DNA of 36,517 nucleotides from an uncultured Methylococcaceae bacterium (GCA_903927955.1 CAIYOW010000017.1:1-36517); one strand, 5' to 3'; counted from the first letter of the stretch, positions 16,687 through 25,524 are shown. Notes: generated by a model not told the origin, from the sequence alone. A program made the numbers and translations.

Positions 16687-17286
16687 ATGGACAAACAATT
16701 TCAGATATTGCACAAAGAGTTGGCTTATCAAGGCTTTTTTCGCATGGAGAAGCTTCGGCTCAGGCATGTTTTATATGCGGGTGGCTGGAGCAAGGAAATA
16801 AGCCGGGAATTTTTTTTTCGTGGCCCGTGCGTTGCCGTCTTACTCTATGACCCTAATCTTGACCGTGTCGTGTTGATAGAGCAGTTTCGGGTGGGCGCTT
16901 TATTGCAACCCGAGCGCGCTTGGCTGGTGGAGATAGTTGCCGGTGCCATTGAGGCTGGGGAAAGCCCGCAAGAGGTCGCTTGCCGTGAATCGCTTGAGGA
17001 GGCGGGTTGTGATATTCAGGAGCTGATACGGGTTAATGAGTTTTACACCACGCCGGGGTGTTCCGCAGAAAGGATCACGCTATTTTGCGGTAAGGTTGAT
17101 AGTGCCAAAGTGGGCGGCGTTCATGGCCTGGCAGAAGAAGACGAAGATATTCTTGTCAAGACGGTCAGTTTTTCAGAGGCCATGCAAATGATTGGTGATG
17201 GCACTATTGAGTCAGCCATCCCAATTATTGCCATCCAATGGCTCGCTTTAAACAAGGCATCGCTTCAGCGGAAATGGTGTGCATAA
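16687..17286 (+). CDS. nudF: ADP-ribose pyrophosphatase NudF (Nudix hydrolase)
   Basis: NudF hydrolyses ADP-ribose to AMP and ribose 5-phosphate. The Nudix box GAIEAGESPQEVACRESLEEAG is at residues 86-107 (G-x5-E-x7-RE-x2-EE-x-G), preceded by VAVLLYDPNLDRVVLIEQFRVG and followed by EFYTTPGCSAERITLFCG, which is the ADPRase-specific continuation. I placed the start at ATG 16687 (MDKQFQILHKELAY, 199 residues; E. coli 209); the track start at 16639 overlaps dolP. AAGGG lies immediately before the ATG, a tight spacing. It probably ends the yraN-diaA-dolP group. Confidence 0.92.
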   Translation: MDKQFQILHKELAYQGFFRMEKLRLRHVLYAGGWSKEISREFFFRGPCVAVLLYDPNLDRVVLIEQFRVGALLQPERAWLVEIVAGAIEAGESPQEVACRESLEEAGCDIQELIRVNEFYTTPGCSAERITLFCGKVDSAKVGGVHGLAEEDEDILVKTVSFSEAMQMIGDGTIESAIPIIAIQWLALNKASLQRKWCA

Positions 17287-17331
17287 AAAACTGCTGGTCG
17301 GCCATGAAGTCCATGAGCTGGGCAAATAAGG

Positions 17332-17357
17332 CAGGCCAATTGCCTGGTGCTGTTTTT
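17332..17357 (+). terminator. Weak candidate terminator after nudF
   Basis: CAGGC (17332-17336), CAATT loop, GCCTG (17342-17346), then a short spacer and TTTTT (17353-17357). The 5-bp stem is short and the U-tract is displaced by 6 nt, so this is only a candidate. Its position between nudF and the yceD promoter is where a terminator would be expected. Confidence 0.3.
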
Positions 17358-17414
17358 GGTTAAGGGTTTAGCGGTTATTTCTAATGGATCGGTTGTTTAA
17401 ATTAGCGGGTATGT

Positions 17415-17443
17415 TTGACGTGCTTGCCATTTGCATATATTAT
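17415..17443 (+). promoter_or_regulatory. Sigma70 promoter of the yceD-rpmF-plsX-fab operon
   Basis: TTGACG (17415-17420), a 17-bp spacer and TATTAT (17438-17443) form a near-consensus promoter. Transcription should begin about 17449-17451, while the yceD ATG is at 17452, so the transcript would be leaderless or have only 1-3 leader bases. Overlapping alternative -10 hexamers (TATATT at 17436) would shift the start by only 2 bp. Confidence 0.7.
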
Positions 17444-17451
17444 AGCGGGTT

Positions 17452-17979
17452 ATGTCAGACCGATTGCCAGAATATATAGACCCTATCCAGCTTGCTGACA
17501 AGCAAGGCATTGTAAAGGGGCATGCGACCATTAACAGCCTAGCTCGCTTAGCGGATTTCCTCGCCAGCGATGCAGGGTCGATTGCGGTCGCTCTTTATTT
17601 TAGGCGGGAAGGTCGGCTAGTGCTGATTGAGGGTCGCTTGGAAGGTGTATTACAGCTTGTCTGCCAAAACTGCCTGGAACCTATCGAGTGGCCAATCAGC
17701 CATGCAGTCAGGTTGGGTGTTGTCATGTCAATCGAACAAGCCGATCGTTTGCCTGAAGACTATGAGCCGTTATTGTTGGATGGCGAAAAAATCTTAGTCA
17801 AAGACATTGTGGAGGACGAGTTGCTGCTGCTGCTCCCTACATTCCCTAAACATCAGCGGGCGTGTCCCATGCCTGCCAGAACTGATTGCCCTAGCGACGT
17901 GGCGAAGCCTAACGGCAAGCCGGTGCGTGAAAATCCATTTTCCATCTTAGCCAATTTAAAAAATACTGGAGACCTCTAA
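17452..17979 (+). CDS. yceD: YceD/DUF177 family protein, 23S rRNA accumulation-associated
   Basis: YceD proteins lie immediately upstream of rpmF in most bacteria and have been linked to 23S rRNA accumulation. The start aligns with the family ([14 protein letters not shown]), as do [14 protein letters not shown] with the conserved CxxC pair, [35 protein letters not shown], and the C-terminal [11 protein letters not shown]. The 175-residue length is normal. The ATG is so close to the upstream -10 that the message may be leaderless, yet the N-terminal family match argues against a later start. The stop overlaps the rpmF ATG (TAATG). Confidence 0.92.
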   Translation: MSDRLPEYIDPIQLADKQGIVKGHATINSLARLADFLASDAGSIAVALYFRREGRLVLIEGRLEGVLQLVCQNCLEPIEWPISHAVRLGVVMSIEQADRLPEDYEPLLLDGEKILVKDIVEDELLLLLPTFPKHQRACPMPARTDCPSDVAKPNGKPVRENPFSILANLKNTGDL

Positions 17980-18164
17980 TGGCTGTACAAAAAAGCAAAG
18001 TCACGCGTTCAAGACGTGGTCAGCGCCGTTCGCACGACGCATTAACCGCCAAGACATTAGCCAATGACCCCATCACTGGTGAAACCCATTTACGTCACCA
18101 TATGACACCCAGCGGCTATTTTAAGGGGCGTCAAATTGTCGGTTTTGTTGTAGAAGAAGATTAA
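17979..18164 (+). CDS. rpmF: 50S ribosomal protein bL32
   Basis: bL32 is a small protein of the large ribosomal subunit. The N-terminal [22 protein letters not shown] is diagnostic, and the C-terminal [21 protein letters not shown] completes the 61-residue protein. No zinc-ribbon cysteines are present, so it is the C-minus form. GGAG lies 9 nt upstream of the ATG within the end of yceD, and the start overlaps the yceD stop by one base (TAATG), suggesting coupled translation. Confidence 0.98.
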   Translation: MAVQKSKVTRSRRGQRRSHDALTAKTLANDPITGETHLRHHMTPSGYFKGRQIVGFVVEED

Positions 18165-18165
18165 C

Positions 18166-18209
18166 CGGTTGTTGGGATAATTCAAAAGCGTTCAACCGCG
18201 CCCAATAAC
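18166..18209 (+). other. Alternative stem-loops between rpmF and plsX
   Basis: CGGTTG (18166-18171) can pair with CAACCG (18193-18198), or GTTGTTGGG (18168-18176) with CCCAATAAC (18201-18209, one G-U). The two pairings are mutually exclusive. There is no U-tract, so it is not a terminator; it could affect mRNA processing or plsX translation. Chance cannot be excluded. Confidence 0.35.
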
Positions 18210-18239
18210 GGGCCGGCCACTTGGGATTAAGCGGAGTCA

Positions 18240-19277
18240 TTGGTCAGCGTGAGCCTTACAATTTCCATAGATGCAATGGGCGGCGATCATGGCCCAAAAG
18301 TCACTATTCCGGCATCACTGGATTGTTTAAAAGACAATCCGGCACTCAACTTGATATTGGTGGGTGATGAGGCCATTTTAAGGCCGTTGCTATCCCAAGC
18401 ATTAGGGGATTACCCGGGTCGGCTGAGCATACAGCATGCTTCCGAGTGTGTGGCTATGGATGAATCGCCAGCCAAAGCACTGAAAAATAAAAAAGATTCA
18501 TCTATGCGGGTGGCCATTAATTTGGTGCGCGATGGTCAGGCAGATGCTTGCGTCAGTGCCGGCAATACCGGCGCATTAATGGCGACGGCACGGTTTGTAT
18601 TAAAAATGATTCCTGGTATTGACCGCCCCGCCATTATATCCACTTTGCCTTCTATCTTTGGGCATACCCATGTGTTGGATTTAGGTGCGAATGTTGATTG
18701 CACCGCCGAACATCTGTTCCAGTTTGCCGTAATGGGCAATGAGCTGGTGAAGGCGGTGGACAGTATTGAGAATCCTCGGGTGGGCCTGCTAAACATTGGT
18801 GAGGAAGATGTAAAGGGTAACGAGCAAGTGAAAGCGGCGGCAAAACTGCTGGAAAGCTCGTCACTCAATTATATCGGCTATGTTGAGGGTGATTCCATTA
18901 ATGCAGGACACATTCCAGTGGACTTGATTGTTGTGGATGGCTTTGTGGGCAATGTCGCTTTAAAAGCGATAGAGGGTGCTGCAAAAATGATTGCGGGTGG
19001 TCTAAAAGACGCTTTTAACAAAAATTTGCTGGCCAAAATTGCTGGCCTTATCGCCTATCCTGTACTAAAGCTGTTCAAGCAGCGCATCGATCCACGCCGT
19101 TATAATGGTGCCAGTTTTTTGGGGCTGCGTGGGCTGGTTATTAAAAGCCATGGTGGTGCTGACCATTTGGCCTTTAAAACGGCTATCAATCTTGCTGAGT
19201 TGGAGATCAAGAAAGGCGTCATCCAAAAGATCAGCCAGCAGGTTGAAAAGACTTTATCTATGAGTACCCAAGCATGA
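18240..19277 (+). CDS. plsX: Phosphate acyltransferase PlsX
   Basis: PlsX makes acyl-phosphate from acyl-ACP and inorganic phosphate, feeding PlsY for phosphatidic acid synthesis. [102 protein letters not shown] and the C-terminal [16 protein letters not shown] match the family. The track start is a TTG at 18240 with GGAG only 3 nt upstream; a GTG at 18249 ([13 protein letters not shown]) is 12 nt from GGAG and also plausible. Either gives about 342-345 residues. The stop overlaps the fabH ATG. Confidence 0.95.
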   Translation: MVSVSLTISIDAMGGDHGPKVTIPASLDCLKDNPALNLILVGDEAILRPLLSQALGDYPGRLSIQHASECVAMDESPAKALKNKKDSSMRVAINLVRDGQADACVSAGNTGALMATARFVLKMIPGIDRPAIISTLPSIFGHTHVLDLGANVDCTAEHLFQFAVMGNELVKAVDSIENPRVGLLNIGEEDVKGNEQVKAAAKLLESSSLNYIGYVEGDSINAGHIPVDLIVVDGFVGNVALKAIEGAAKMIAGGLKDAFNKNLLAKIAGLIAYPVLKLFKQRIDPRRYNGASFLGLRGLVIKSHGGADHLAFKTAINLAELEIKKGVIQKISQQVEKTLSMSTQA

Positions 19278-20239
19278 AGCGGTATGCGCGTGTAATCGGC
19301 ACGGGTGGCTATTTGCCGGAGAAAGTGCTGACCAATGATGATATTTCATTGCTGGTGGATACATCGGACAGTTGGATTTTTGGGCGGACGGGTATTAAAA
19401 GCCGCCATATTGCCGATGCTGAGGAAACCGCTTCAAGTATGGCGGAGATTGCCGCCAGAGAAGCATTGGCAGCCGCGCAACTTGGGGCAGATGCCATTGA
19501 CCTGATTATTGTGGCGACTGGCACACCTGATAGGGTCTATCCTAGCACGGCTTGTATTTTACAGCAGCGATTAGGTGTAAAAAATGCTGTTGCCTTTGAT
19601 GTGCAAGCAGCATGTTCAGGGTCGGTTTTCGCGCTTAGCATTGCCGACCAGTACATCAAATCTGGCACTGCCAACACAGTGCTTATTGTCGGCACAGAGC
19701 TTTGCTCGAGGATAGTCGATTGGACTGACCGCAGCACCTGTGTGCTGTTTGGCGATGGTGCCGGTGCATTGTTGCTTCAGGCATCGGAGCAGCAAGGTGT
19801 GTTGTCAACTCATATCCATTCAGATGGCGAATTTGGTGATCTGTTGTATTGCCCAAACCCGCAGGTAGCCCCCGAAGCCAATAAGGCACACGGTTACATC
19901 ACCATGCAGGGGAATGAGGTTTTTAAGGTTGCCGTCAATACATTAGGCAGGATTGTTGATGAAACATTGGCTGCTAATCATTTAGAATTAAGTGCCATAG
20001 ATTGGTTAGTCCCCCATCAGGCCAATATCCGAATTATCGCAGCAACCGCTAAAAAATTAAAAATGCCAATGGAGCAAGTCGTGGTCACACTTGAAACACA
20101 AGGCAACACTTCGTCTGCCTCTGTGTTGTTGGCTTTTAATGAGGCGGTGCGTGATAGCCGTATCCAGCGCGGACAGATTGTGCTGCTTGAGGCATTTGGC
20201 GCTGGATTTACTTGGGGTTCGGCATTAATCAGATATTAA
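19274..20239 (+). CDS. fabH: 3-oxoacyl-ACP synthase III FabH
   Basis: FabH condenses acetyl-CoA with malonyl-ACP to start type II fatty-acid synthesis. The catalytic triad is complete: Cys114 in [11 protein letters not shown], His248 in VPHQANIRI and Asn278 in [24 protein letters not shown] at the start and [13 protein letters not shown] at the end are typical. The 321-residue length is standard. The ATG overlaps the plsX TGA (ATGA), so expression is coupled to plsX. Confidence 0.98.
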   Translation: MKRYARVIGTGGYLPEKVLTNDDISLLVDTSDSWIFGRTGIKSRHIADAEETASSMAEIAAREALAAAQLGADAIDLIIVATGTPDRVYPSTACILQQRLGVKNAVAFDVQAACSGSVFALSIADQYIKSGTANTVLIVGTELCSRIVDWTDRSTCVLFGDGAGALLLQASEQQGVLSTHIHSDGEFGDLLYCPNPQVAPEANKAHGYITMQGNEVFKVAVNTLGRIVDETLAANHLELSAIDWLVPHQANIRIIAATAKKLKMPMEQVVVTLETQGNTSSASVLLAFNEAVRDSRIQRGQIVLLEAFGAGFTWGSALIRY

Positions 20240-20270
20240 TAATAACTAAAATAACATTTACCATAATCAG

Positions 20271-21215
20271 ATGAACAAGCCTTCACCTAACCTTGCCTTT
20301 GTGTTCCCTGGACAAGGCTCGCAATCTCCTGGGATGTTGGATGATTTGGCAGGGCATCATCCTGAAGTCAAACATGCCTTTGATCTGGCATCCAATGTGC
20401 TGGGCAAAGATTTGTGGGATATACTCAATAACAAACCCGATGAATTGGCGCAAACCGGCAACACACAACCCATTATGCTGACTGCTGGGGTAGCGGTTTG
20501 GCAAGTGTGGTGCAAGCTAAGTGCCGTGCGTCCAGCTTGGATGGCGGGACATAGCCTGGGCGAATACACAGCCTTGGTATGTAGCGGCGCACTGGGATTT
20601 GAGGATGCTGTCGCGCTTGTGGCAACCCGTGGGCAATTGATGCAGGAAGCTGTGCCGCAAGGTGAGGGTGGTATGGCCGCTATTATCGGCCTTAACGACC
20701 AAGAAGTTATCAATATCTGTGCGGAAGTGGCTCTTGATGAGATTGTCGCGGCGGTAAACTTCAATTCAGTGGGGCAGGTGGTCATTGCCGGTAATATTGC
20801 TGCCGTTAATCGCGCCATGCAAGCCGCTAAGGCGGCAGGGGCAAAGCTTACCGTTCCTATACCGATCAGTGTGCCATCGCATTGCCTGCTCATGAAGCCC
20901 GCAGCGGAGAAGCTTGCCATGTATTTAGAAGGTGTCGAGTTCAAGACACCAGAAATAACACTAATCCATAACGTCGATATTGCTTCGCATAGCAGCTCCT
21001 ATGCCATCAGGGCGGCATTAACAGAGCAGCTTTATTTACCGGTGCGCTGGGTGGAAACAATCACTTATCTTCATAGCCAAGAAGTCGCCAATTTTGTTGA
21101 GTGCGGCCCTGGCAAGGTGTTGGTTGGATTGAACAAGCGCATTGTAAAGGCGGCAGGGCATTGGGCGTTGCTGGACACAGAAACCATGATGAATGTAGCG
21201 GAGCAAGTGGCATGA
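20271..21215 (+). CDS. fabD: Malonyl-CoA:ACP transacylase FabD
   Basis: FabD transfers malonyl from CoA to ACP. VFPGQGSQSPGM near the N-terminus, the nucleophilic Ser95 in GHSLGEYTALV, the arginine region VATRGQLMQEAVP and His204 in ISVPSHCLLM match the family; the C-terminal VECGPGKVLVGLNKRI is conserved. It is 314 residues. The start is ATG 20271, 31 bp after fabH, with no clear shine-dalgarno in the AT-rich gap. The stop overlaps the fabG ATG. Confidence 0.97.
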   Translation: MNKPSPNLAFVFPGQGSQSPGMLDDLAGHHPEVKHAFDLASNVLGKDLWDILNNKPDELAQTGNTQPIMLTAGVAVWQVWCKLSAVRPAWMAGHSLGEYTALVCSGALGFEDAVALVATRGQLMQEAVPQGEGGMAAIIGLNDQEVINICAEVALDEIVAAVNFNSVGQVVIAGNIAAVNRAMQAAKAAGAKLTVPIPISVPSHCLLMKPAAEKLAMYLEGVEFKTPEITLIHNVDIASHSSSYAIRAALTEQLYLPVRWVETITYLHSQEVANFVECGPGKVLVGLNKRIVKAAGHWALLDTETMMNVAEQVA

Positions 21216-21940
21216 ACAAAGCTGTGGCATTAGTGACCGGCGCAAGCCGTGGTATTGGCAAAGCCATTGCGGAACGGTTGGCTGTAGATGGTTTTTATGT
21301 GATCGGCACCGCAACAACAGCGAGTGGGGCGGATGCCATTACGCATTATCTTGGTGATAATGGTATGGGCATGTCGTTGGATGTCACCGATGCCGATGCT
21401 ATTGAGGCTGCCATCAAGACAATCAACGATACCTATGGTGTACCCGCAGTGCTGGTCAACAATGCTGGCATTACCCGTGACAATCTGCTGATGCGCATGA
21501 AGGACGAAGAATGGGATGATATTATCAGCACCAATCTGACATCGGTGTACCGTATGAGCAAGGCGGTGTTGCGCGGCATGATGAAAGCCCGATACGGGCG
21601 TATCATCAATATATCTTCTGTCGTCGGCGTTACCGGCAATGCGGGGCAGGCCAATTATGCCGCAGCCAAAGCAGGTATGATAGGCTTTGCCAAAGCTATG
21701 GCCAAAGAAGTGGGGTCGCGTAACATTACCGTCAATACCGTGGCACCTGGCTTCATTGACACGGACATGACGCGCGAGCTGAATGACGCAATTAAGACCT
21801 CGCTGCTGGCCGCAATTCCCTTGTCACGATTAGGGGATAGCAAAGAGGTTGCCCACGCGGTGGCCTTTTTGGCATCGGAAGGTGCCGCCTACATCACAGG
21901 CGAAACTTTGCATGTGAACGGCGGCATGTTTATGCCTTAA
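21212..21940 (+). CDS. fabG: 3-oxoacyl-ACP reductase FabG
   Basis: FabG is the NADPH-dependent short-chain dehydrogenase that reduces 3-ketoacyl-ACP. The cofactor loop TGASRGIGKAIA, NNAG (83-86), catalytic Ser136 (INISSVVGVTGNAGQ) and YAAAK (Tyr149, Lys153) are visible, with VAPGFIDTDMT and the C-terminal ITGETLHVNGGMFMP. The track ORF begins at 21101 inside fabD; the family start is the ATG at 21212 (MNKAVALVTG), giving 242 residues and an ATGA overlap with fabD. Confidence 0.97.
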   Translation: MNKAVALVTGASRGIGKAIAERLAVDGFYVIGTATTASGADAITHYLGDNGMGMSLDVTDADAIEAAIKTINDTYGVPAVLVNNAGITRDNLLMRMKDEEWDDIISTNLTSVYRMSKAVLRGMMKARYGRIINISSVVGVTGNAGQANYAAAKAGMIGFAKAMAKEVGSRNITVNTVAPGFIDTDMTRELNDAIKTSLLAAIPLSRLGDSKEVAHAVAFLASEGAAYITGETLHVNGGMFMP

Positions 21941-21942
21941 TA

Positions 21943-21972
21943 TTGTAGTTCTATTGCAATATCAAGTATAAT
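21943..21972 (+). promoter_or_regulatory. Promoter upstream of acpP
   Basis: A perfect TATAAT -10 (21967-21972) lies 18 bp after TTGTAG (21943-21948, 3/6 to the -35 consensus). The start would be near 21979, leaving a leader of about 95 nt before acpP. An extra promoter here fits the need for much more acyl carrier protein than the flanking enzymes. Confidence 0.6.
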
Positions 21973-22032
21973 TCGCGAACCGTCTGGAATTTCCGGAGGC
22001 GGGATTTCAAGAACAATAAATAACAATACCAT

Positions 22033-22055
22033 TGTAAGTCACCTAAATACTTACA
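22033..22055 (+). promoter_or_regulatory. Inverted repeat in the acpP leader
   Basis: TGTAAGT (22033-22039) and ACTTACA (22049-22055) form a perfect 7-bp inverted repeat around 9 nt, ending 7 nt before the GAGG ribosome-binding site of acpP. It could be an RNA hairpin next to the ribosome-binding site or a DNA operator; it does not resemble the E. coli FadR or FabR sites I know. Confidence 0.4.
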
Positions 22056-22074
22056 TTGTTTGAGGATAATAATT

Positions 22075-22305
22075 ATGAGCAATATTGAAGAACGGGTAAA
22101 AAAGATTGTCGCTGAGCAATTAGGCGTTAAGGAACAAATCGCTAATGATGCTTCGTTTGTGGATGATCTTGGTGCTGATTCTCTTGATACCGTTGAACTC
22201 GTGATGGCTCTTGAAGAAGAGTTTGAGTGTGAAATTCCAGACGAAGATGCTGAAAAAATCACCACCGTTCAGCAAGCCATCGATTACGTAGAAAAAAACG
22301 CATAA
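22075..22305 (+). CDS. acpP: Acyl carrier protein
   Basis: ACP carries growing acyl chains on a 4'-phosphopantetheine attached to the serine of the DSL motif, here Ser36 in [21 protein letters not shown]. The 76-residue acidic protein [18 protein letters not shown]...AIDYVEKNA is a textbook ACP. The track ORF starts five residues early; ATG 22075 is preceded by GAGG at a good distance. It has its own promoter and is flanked by a leader inverted repeat and a downstream stem-loop. Confidence 0.99.
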   Translation: MSNIEERVKKIVAEQLGVKEQIANDASFVDDLGADSLDTVELVMALEEEFECEIPDEDAEKITTVQQAIDYVEKNA

Positions 22306-22320
22306 CCACCTGATAGCATT

Positions 22321-22339
22321 GGGTGGGCGTTGCCCATCC
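22321..22339 (+). other. Strong stem-loop between acpP and fabF
   Basis: GGGTGGGC-GTT-GCCCATCC forms an 8-bp stem (one G-U pair) with a three-base loop, 16 nt after the acpP stop. It is not followed directly by a U-tract, so it is more likely a 3'-stabilising or attenuating structure than a full terminator. It would favour acpP mRNA over fabF mRNA, an inference. Confidence 0.6.
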
Positions 22340-22384
22340 ATTGTAACAACCACCCAGCCTTAATTTTTCTTACGGTAAAGTACA

Positions 22385-23629
22385 TTGAGCAAGCGTCGAG
22401 TTGTCATAACTGGATTAGGTGCCGTAACACCTCTAGCAAACACCGTCTTGGAAACATGGAATGGCATAATCAATGGCAAAAGCGGCATCAGCTTTATAGA
22501 ATCTTTTGATATTTCTCCATTTTCCACGATTTTTGGCGGAGTCATACGCAATCTCGACATCCACCAATATATACCCGAAAAAGATGCCAAGCGTATGGAT
22601 GGTTTCATCCATTATGGTATAGCCGCTGGCTGCCAAGCCTTTGAAGATTCTGGCATTGAAGTGACCGAAGAAAACGCGTGCCGGATTGGCGTGGCCATTG
22701 GTTCTGGTATAGGTGGCATCACGGGCATAGAAGAATGCTACGCTGTCTATGATAAAAGCGGCCCGCGCCGCATCTCCCCCTTCTTTGTCCCTGGCAATAT
22801 CATCAACATGATATCAGGTAACCTCTCCATTAAGTATGGCTTGAAAGGTCCGAATTATGCCATTGTTACCGCTTGTGCGACGGGTACACATAACATTGGT
22901 GATGCCGCACGGCTTATTATGTATAACGATGCCGACGTGATGCTGGCGGGCGGTGCCGAACGTTGTACTTCGTCCCCCACAGCAATGGGTGGGTTTGCCT
23001 CTGCCAAGGCCTTGTCAAGGCGCAATGATGACCCGCAGAAAGCCAGCCGCCCGTGGGACCGTGACCGGGATGGCTTTGTCCTGAGCGATGGCGCAGGTGT
23101 TGTGGTGCTTGAAGAGCTGGAACATGCTAAAGCCCGTGGCGCAAAAATTTATGCAGAATTAGTTGGTTTTGGCATGAGTGGCGATGCTTATCACATTACC
23201 ACCCCGGCAGAAGGTGGCGAAGGTGCTGCCCGCTGTATTAAGAATGCATTGCGTGATGCAGGCATCAATGCTGAGCAAGTTGATTATATTAACGCCCATG
23301 GCACATCAACGCCAGCAGGAGATCTTGGCGAAACCTTGGCTATGAAAGCAGCCTTGGGCGGCCATGCCTATAAAGTTGCCATTAGCTCGACCAAATCAAT
23401 GATTGGTCATTTGCTCGGTGCTGCGGGTGGAATTGAGGCAGTGCTGACGGCATTAAGCATCAAGCATCAAGTAGCGCCAGCCACTATCAATTTAGATAAT
23501 CAAGACCCGCAATGTGATCTTGACTACGTCCCTAATATTTCAAGAGAAATGACCATTAATGTTGCCTTGTCGAATTCCTTCGGTTTTGGCGGCACTAATG
23601 GGACATTAGTGTTCCGGCGCTATTCCTGA
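22385..23629 (+). CDS. fabF: 3-oxoacyl-ACP synthase II FabF
   Basis: FabF is the elongating beta-ketoacyl-ACP synthase. The thiolase-fold triad is present: Cys164 in VTACATGTHNIGDAA, a His in INAHGTSTPAGD (about 304) and a His in SSTKSMIGHLLGAAGG (about 341). The N-terminal SKRRVVITGLGAVTPLA fixes the start, which is a TTG codon with only a weak GGTAAAG upstream. This weak start plus the preceding stem-loop suggests FabF is made at lower level than ACP. It is 414 residues, full length. Confidence 0.97.
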   Translation: MSKRRVVITGLGAVTPLANTVLETWNGIINGKSGISFIESFDISPFSTIFGGVIRNLDIHQYIPEKDAKRMDGFIHYGIAAGCQAFEDSGIEVTEENACRIGVAIGSGIGGITGIEECYAVYDKSGPRRISPFFVPGNIINMISGNLSIKYGLKGPNYAIVTACATGTHNIGDAARLIMYNDADVMLAGGAERCTSSPTAMGGFASAKALSRRNDDPQKASRPWDRDRDGFVLSDGAGVVVLEELEHAKARGAKIYAELVGFGMSGDAYHITTPAEGGEGAARCIKNALRDAGINAEQVDYINAHGTSTPAGDLGETLAMKAALGGHAYKVAISSTKSMIGHLLGAAGGIEAVLTALSIKHQVAPATINLDNQDPQCDLDYVPNISREMTINVALSNSFGFGGTNGTLVFRRYS

Positions 23630-23651
23630 TAGTCAGGCGGCTGGCCTGCCA

Positions 23652-24500
23652 ATGATTCTAGTCAACGGCGAACACACAGACGCTATTGCAATTGCTGACC
23701 GTGGCTTACAGTACGGCGATGGTGTTTTTGAAACCATCGCTGTCATGGATGGCAATCCCCTCTTGCTTGACCAGCATTTAGTCCGTTTAGAGGCGGGCTG
23801 TCAAACCCTTGCCATAAATTGTCCTGATCGTACTGTGCTGGCCTCAGAAGTTGCCAACTGCTGCCGCCATGCGGCCCGGCATTTTAAATCTGGCAATGCG
23901 GTGATTAAAATCATTGTGACCCGTGGCTCAGGTGGACGCGGTTACCGCCCGCCCGCGCAAACAACCCCTACCCGTATTATCAGTTTGTATCCTTGGCCGA
24001 CCACGCCAAAAAACTATGCTACCGAAGGCGTCACCCTACGTTTTTGCCAGACCCGACTGGGCATTAACCCGAGCTTGGCGGGCATTAAGCATCTGAACCG
24101 GCTGGAGCAAGTGCTGGCAAGGGCCGAGTGGGATGATCCTGATATTCAGGAAGGTGTTATGCTTGACGTGAATGACCAAGTGATCGAAGGCACTATGAGC
24201 AATCTGTTTTATGTAAAAGCTAACAGCCTTTATACCGCTAGTTTAAAGCAAGCGGGTATTGCTGGCATTGTACGCCAACAGATCATCAGTTTAGCGCATA
24301 AATCGGGGCATTGTGTTACTGAACACACCTATAACCAAGACATGTTATTGGCTGCCGATGAAATATTTATCAGCAATTCCATTATAGGTATCTGGCCGGT
24401 CAAGCAAATTGAGCAACACCCTTTTACCATTGGCCCCGTTACTTGGCATTTACAAGCGGCTCTCATGCAGATGATGTGCGGGAATCGTTGTGCAAACTAA
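23652..24500 (+). CDS. pabC: Aminodeoxychorismate lyase PabC (class IV PLP enzyme)
   Basis: PabC releases pyruvate from 4-amino-4-deoxychorismate to give p-aminobenzoate for folate. The class IV aminotransferase fold is shown by DRGLQYGDGVFETIAV at 17-32, the PLP lysine (Lys146) in SLAGIKHLNRLEQVLAR, VIEGTMSNLFYV and EIFISNSIIGIWPV. The pabC-mltG-tmk-holB neighbourhood makes PabC more likely than the related D-amino-acid or branched-chain aminotransferases. It is 282 residues, with ATG 23652 located 22 bp after fabF, and its end overlaps mltG by 11 bp. Confidence 0.93.
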   Translation: MILVNGEHTDAIAIADRGLQYGDGVFETIAVMDGNPLLLDQHLVRLEAGCQTLAINCPDRTVLASEVANCCRHAARHFKSGNAVIKIIVTRGSGGRGYRPPAQTTPTRIISLYPWPTTPKNYATEGVTLRFCQTRLGINPSLAGIKHLNRLEQVLARAEWDDPDIQEGVMLDVNDQVIEGTMSNLFYVKANSLYTASLKQAGIAGIVRQQIISLAHKSGHCVTEHTYNQDMLLAADEIFISNSIIGIWPVKQIEQHPFTIGPVTWHLQAALMQMMCGNRCAN

Positions 24501-25524
24501 GCAACTGGTTGCGTTATTATTAATAGTTATACTGTTTGCCAGCTGGGCAGCGTGGTTAAGTTATGTGACCGTATTAACAGCTCCAGCCGTTGTGGGTGCG
24601 CCAGTGACGGTGGAGATAGCAAAAGGTGATTCGTTTGACAAGATTACCAGCAAGCTTATCGAGCAGAAGCTAGCGATAAAACCACTTTGGTTCAAAGTAG
24701 TCGCTTTTCAGCACAACACTTATCAGCGGCTGAAAGCAGGCGAATATGAGTTGCCGGTGGGGGCTACCGTTCCGCAAATATTGATGCTGTTGGCTTTGGG
24801 CAAAACCAAACAACATGCCATCACTTTTCCTGAAGGCTGGTCTTTTAGGCAATTACTTGACGAACTGTCTAAAAATCAGTTTATTGGGCATACGGCAGAG
24901 CTGGCACCAGCAGCTGTGGGACTATTAGCTGATGCCACAGCCGTAAAAAAAGTGTTTTCAGCGCAAGGGATTGAACTGGCGCATCCAGAGGGTCTATTTT
25001 TTCCGGACACCTACTGTTTTGCCAAAAACACTCAAGATGTTGCCGTGTTAAAAATGGCTTATGACAAAATGCAACGGATAGTAGCCCACGAATGGCAATA
25101 TAAAGCGGATGGCTTGCCTTTGAAGTCGCCCTACGAAGCATTGATCTTGGCGTCGGTGATTGAAAAAGAAACTGGGCATAAATCTGAGCGGCCGCAAATT
25201 GCCGGGGTGTTTACCCGCCGCTTGCAGGCAGGTATGTTGTTGCAAACCGATCCAACAGTGATTTACGGTATGGGGGAACTTTACCACGGTAACATTTCCC
25301 GTCAAGATTTGCTTGAGGCAACACCCTACAACACCTACCAGTTTAAAGGCCTTCCCCCCACACCCATAGCCATGCCTGGACAAGATGCTATCCATGCCGC
25401 TTTGCATCCGGACAGTGGCGATAGCCTTTATTTTGTCGCCCGAGGCGATGGCAAGCATGTATTTTCGGCCACCTTGGCAGCCCATAACCAAGCTGTCAAT
25501 CTATATCAAAGAAAGCAACCATGA
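24490..25524 (+). CDS. mltG: Endolytic murein transglycosylase MltG (YceG-like)
   Basis: MltG is an inner-membrane-anchored lytic transglycosylase that cleaves nascent glycan strands and sets their length. One N-terminal transmembrane helix (about residues 7-30) is followed by a LysM-like region (VEIAKGDSFDKITSKLIEQ), then the YceG domain with FPEGWSFRQLL, EGLFFPDTYCFAK, the catalytic Glu225 in LASVIEKETG, LQTDPTVIYGMG, YNTYQFKGLPPTPIAMPG and LYFVARGDGKHVFSATLAAHN. The start is GTG, overlapping pabC by 11 bp; the stop overlaps the tmk ATG. It is 344 residues. Confidence 0.96.
   Translation: MQTKQLVALLLIVILFASWAAWLSYVTVLTAPAVVGAPVTVEIAKGDSFDKITSKLIEQKLAIKPLWFKVVAFQHNTYQRLKAGEYELPVGATVPQILMLLALGKTKQHAITFPEGWSFRQLLDELSKNQFIGHTAELAPAAVGLLADATAVKKVFSAQGIELAHPEGLFFPDTYCFAKNTQDVAVLKMAYDKMQRIVAHEWQYKADGLPLKSPYEALILASVIEKETGHKSERPQIAGVFTRRLQAGMLLQTDPTVIYGMGELYHGNISRQDLLEATPYNTYQFKGLPPTPIAMPGQDAIHAALHPDSGDSLYFVARGDGKHVFSATLAAHNQAVNLYQRKQP

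Noticed and set aside
17278-17328. Sixteen-codon ORF (GTG, HKKLLVGHEVHELGK) overlapping the end of nudF
   Set aside because: Too short, no ribosome-binding site, no family; probably chance.
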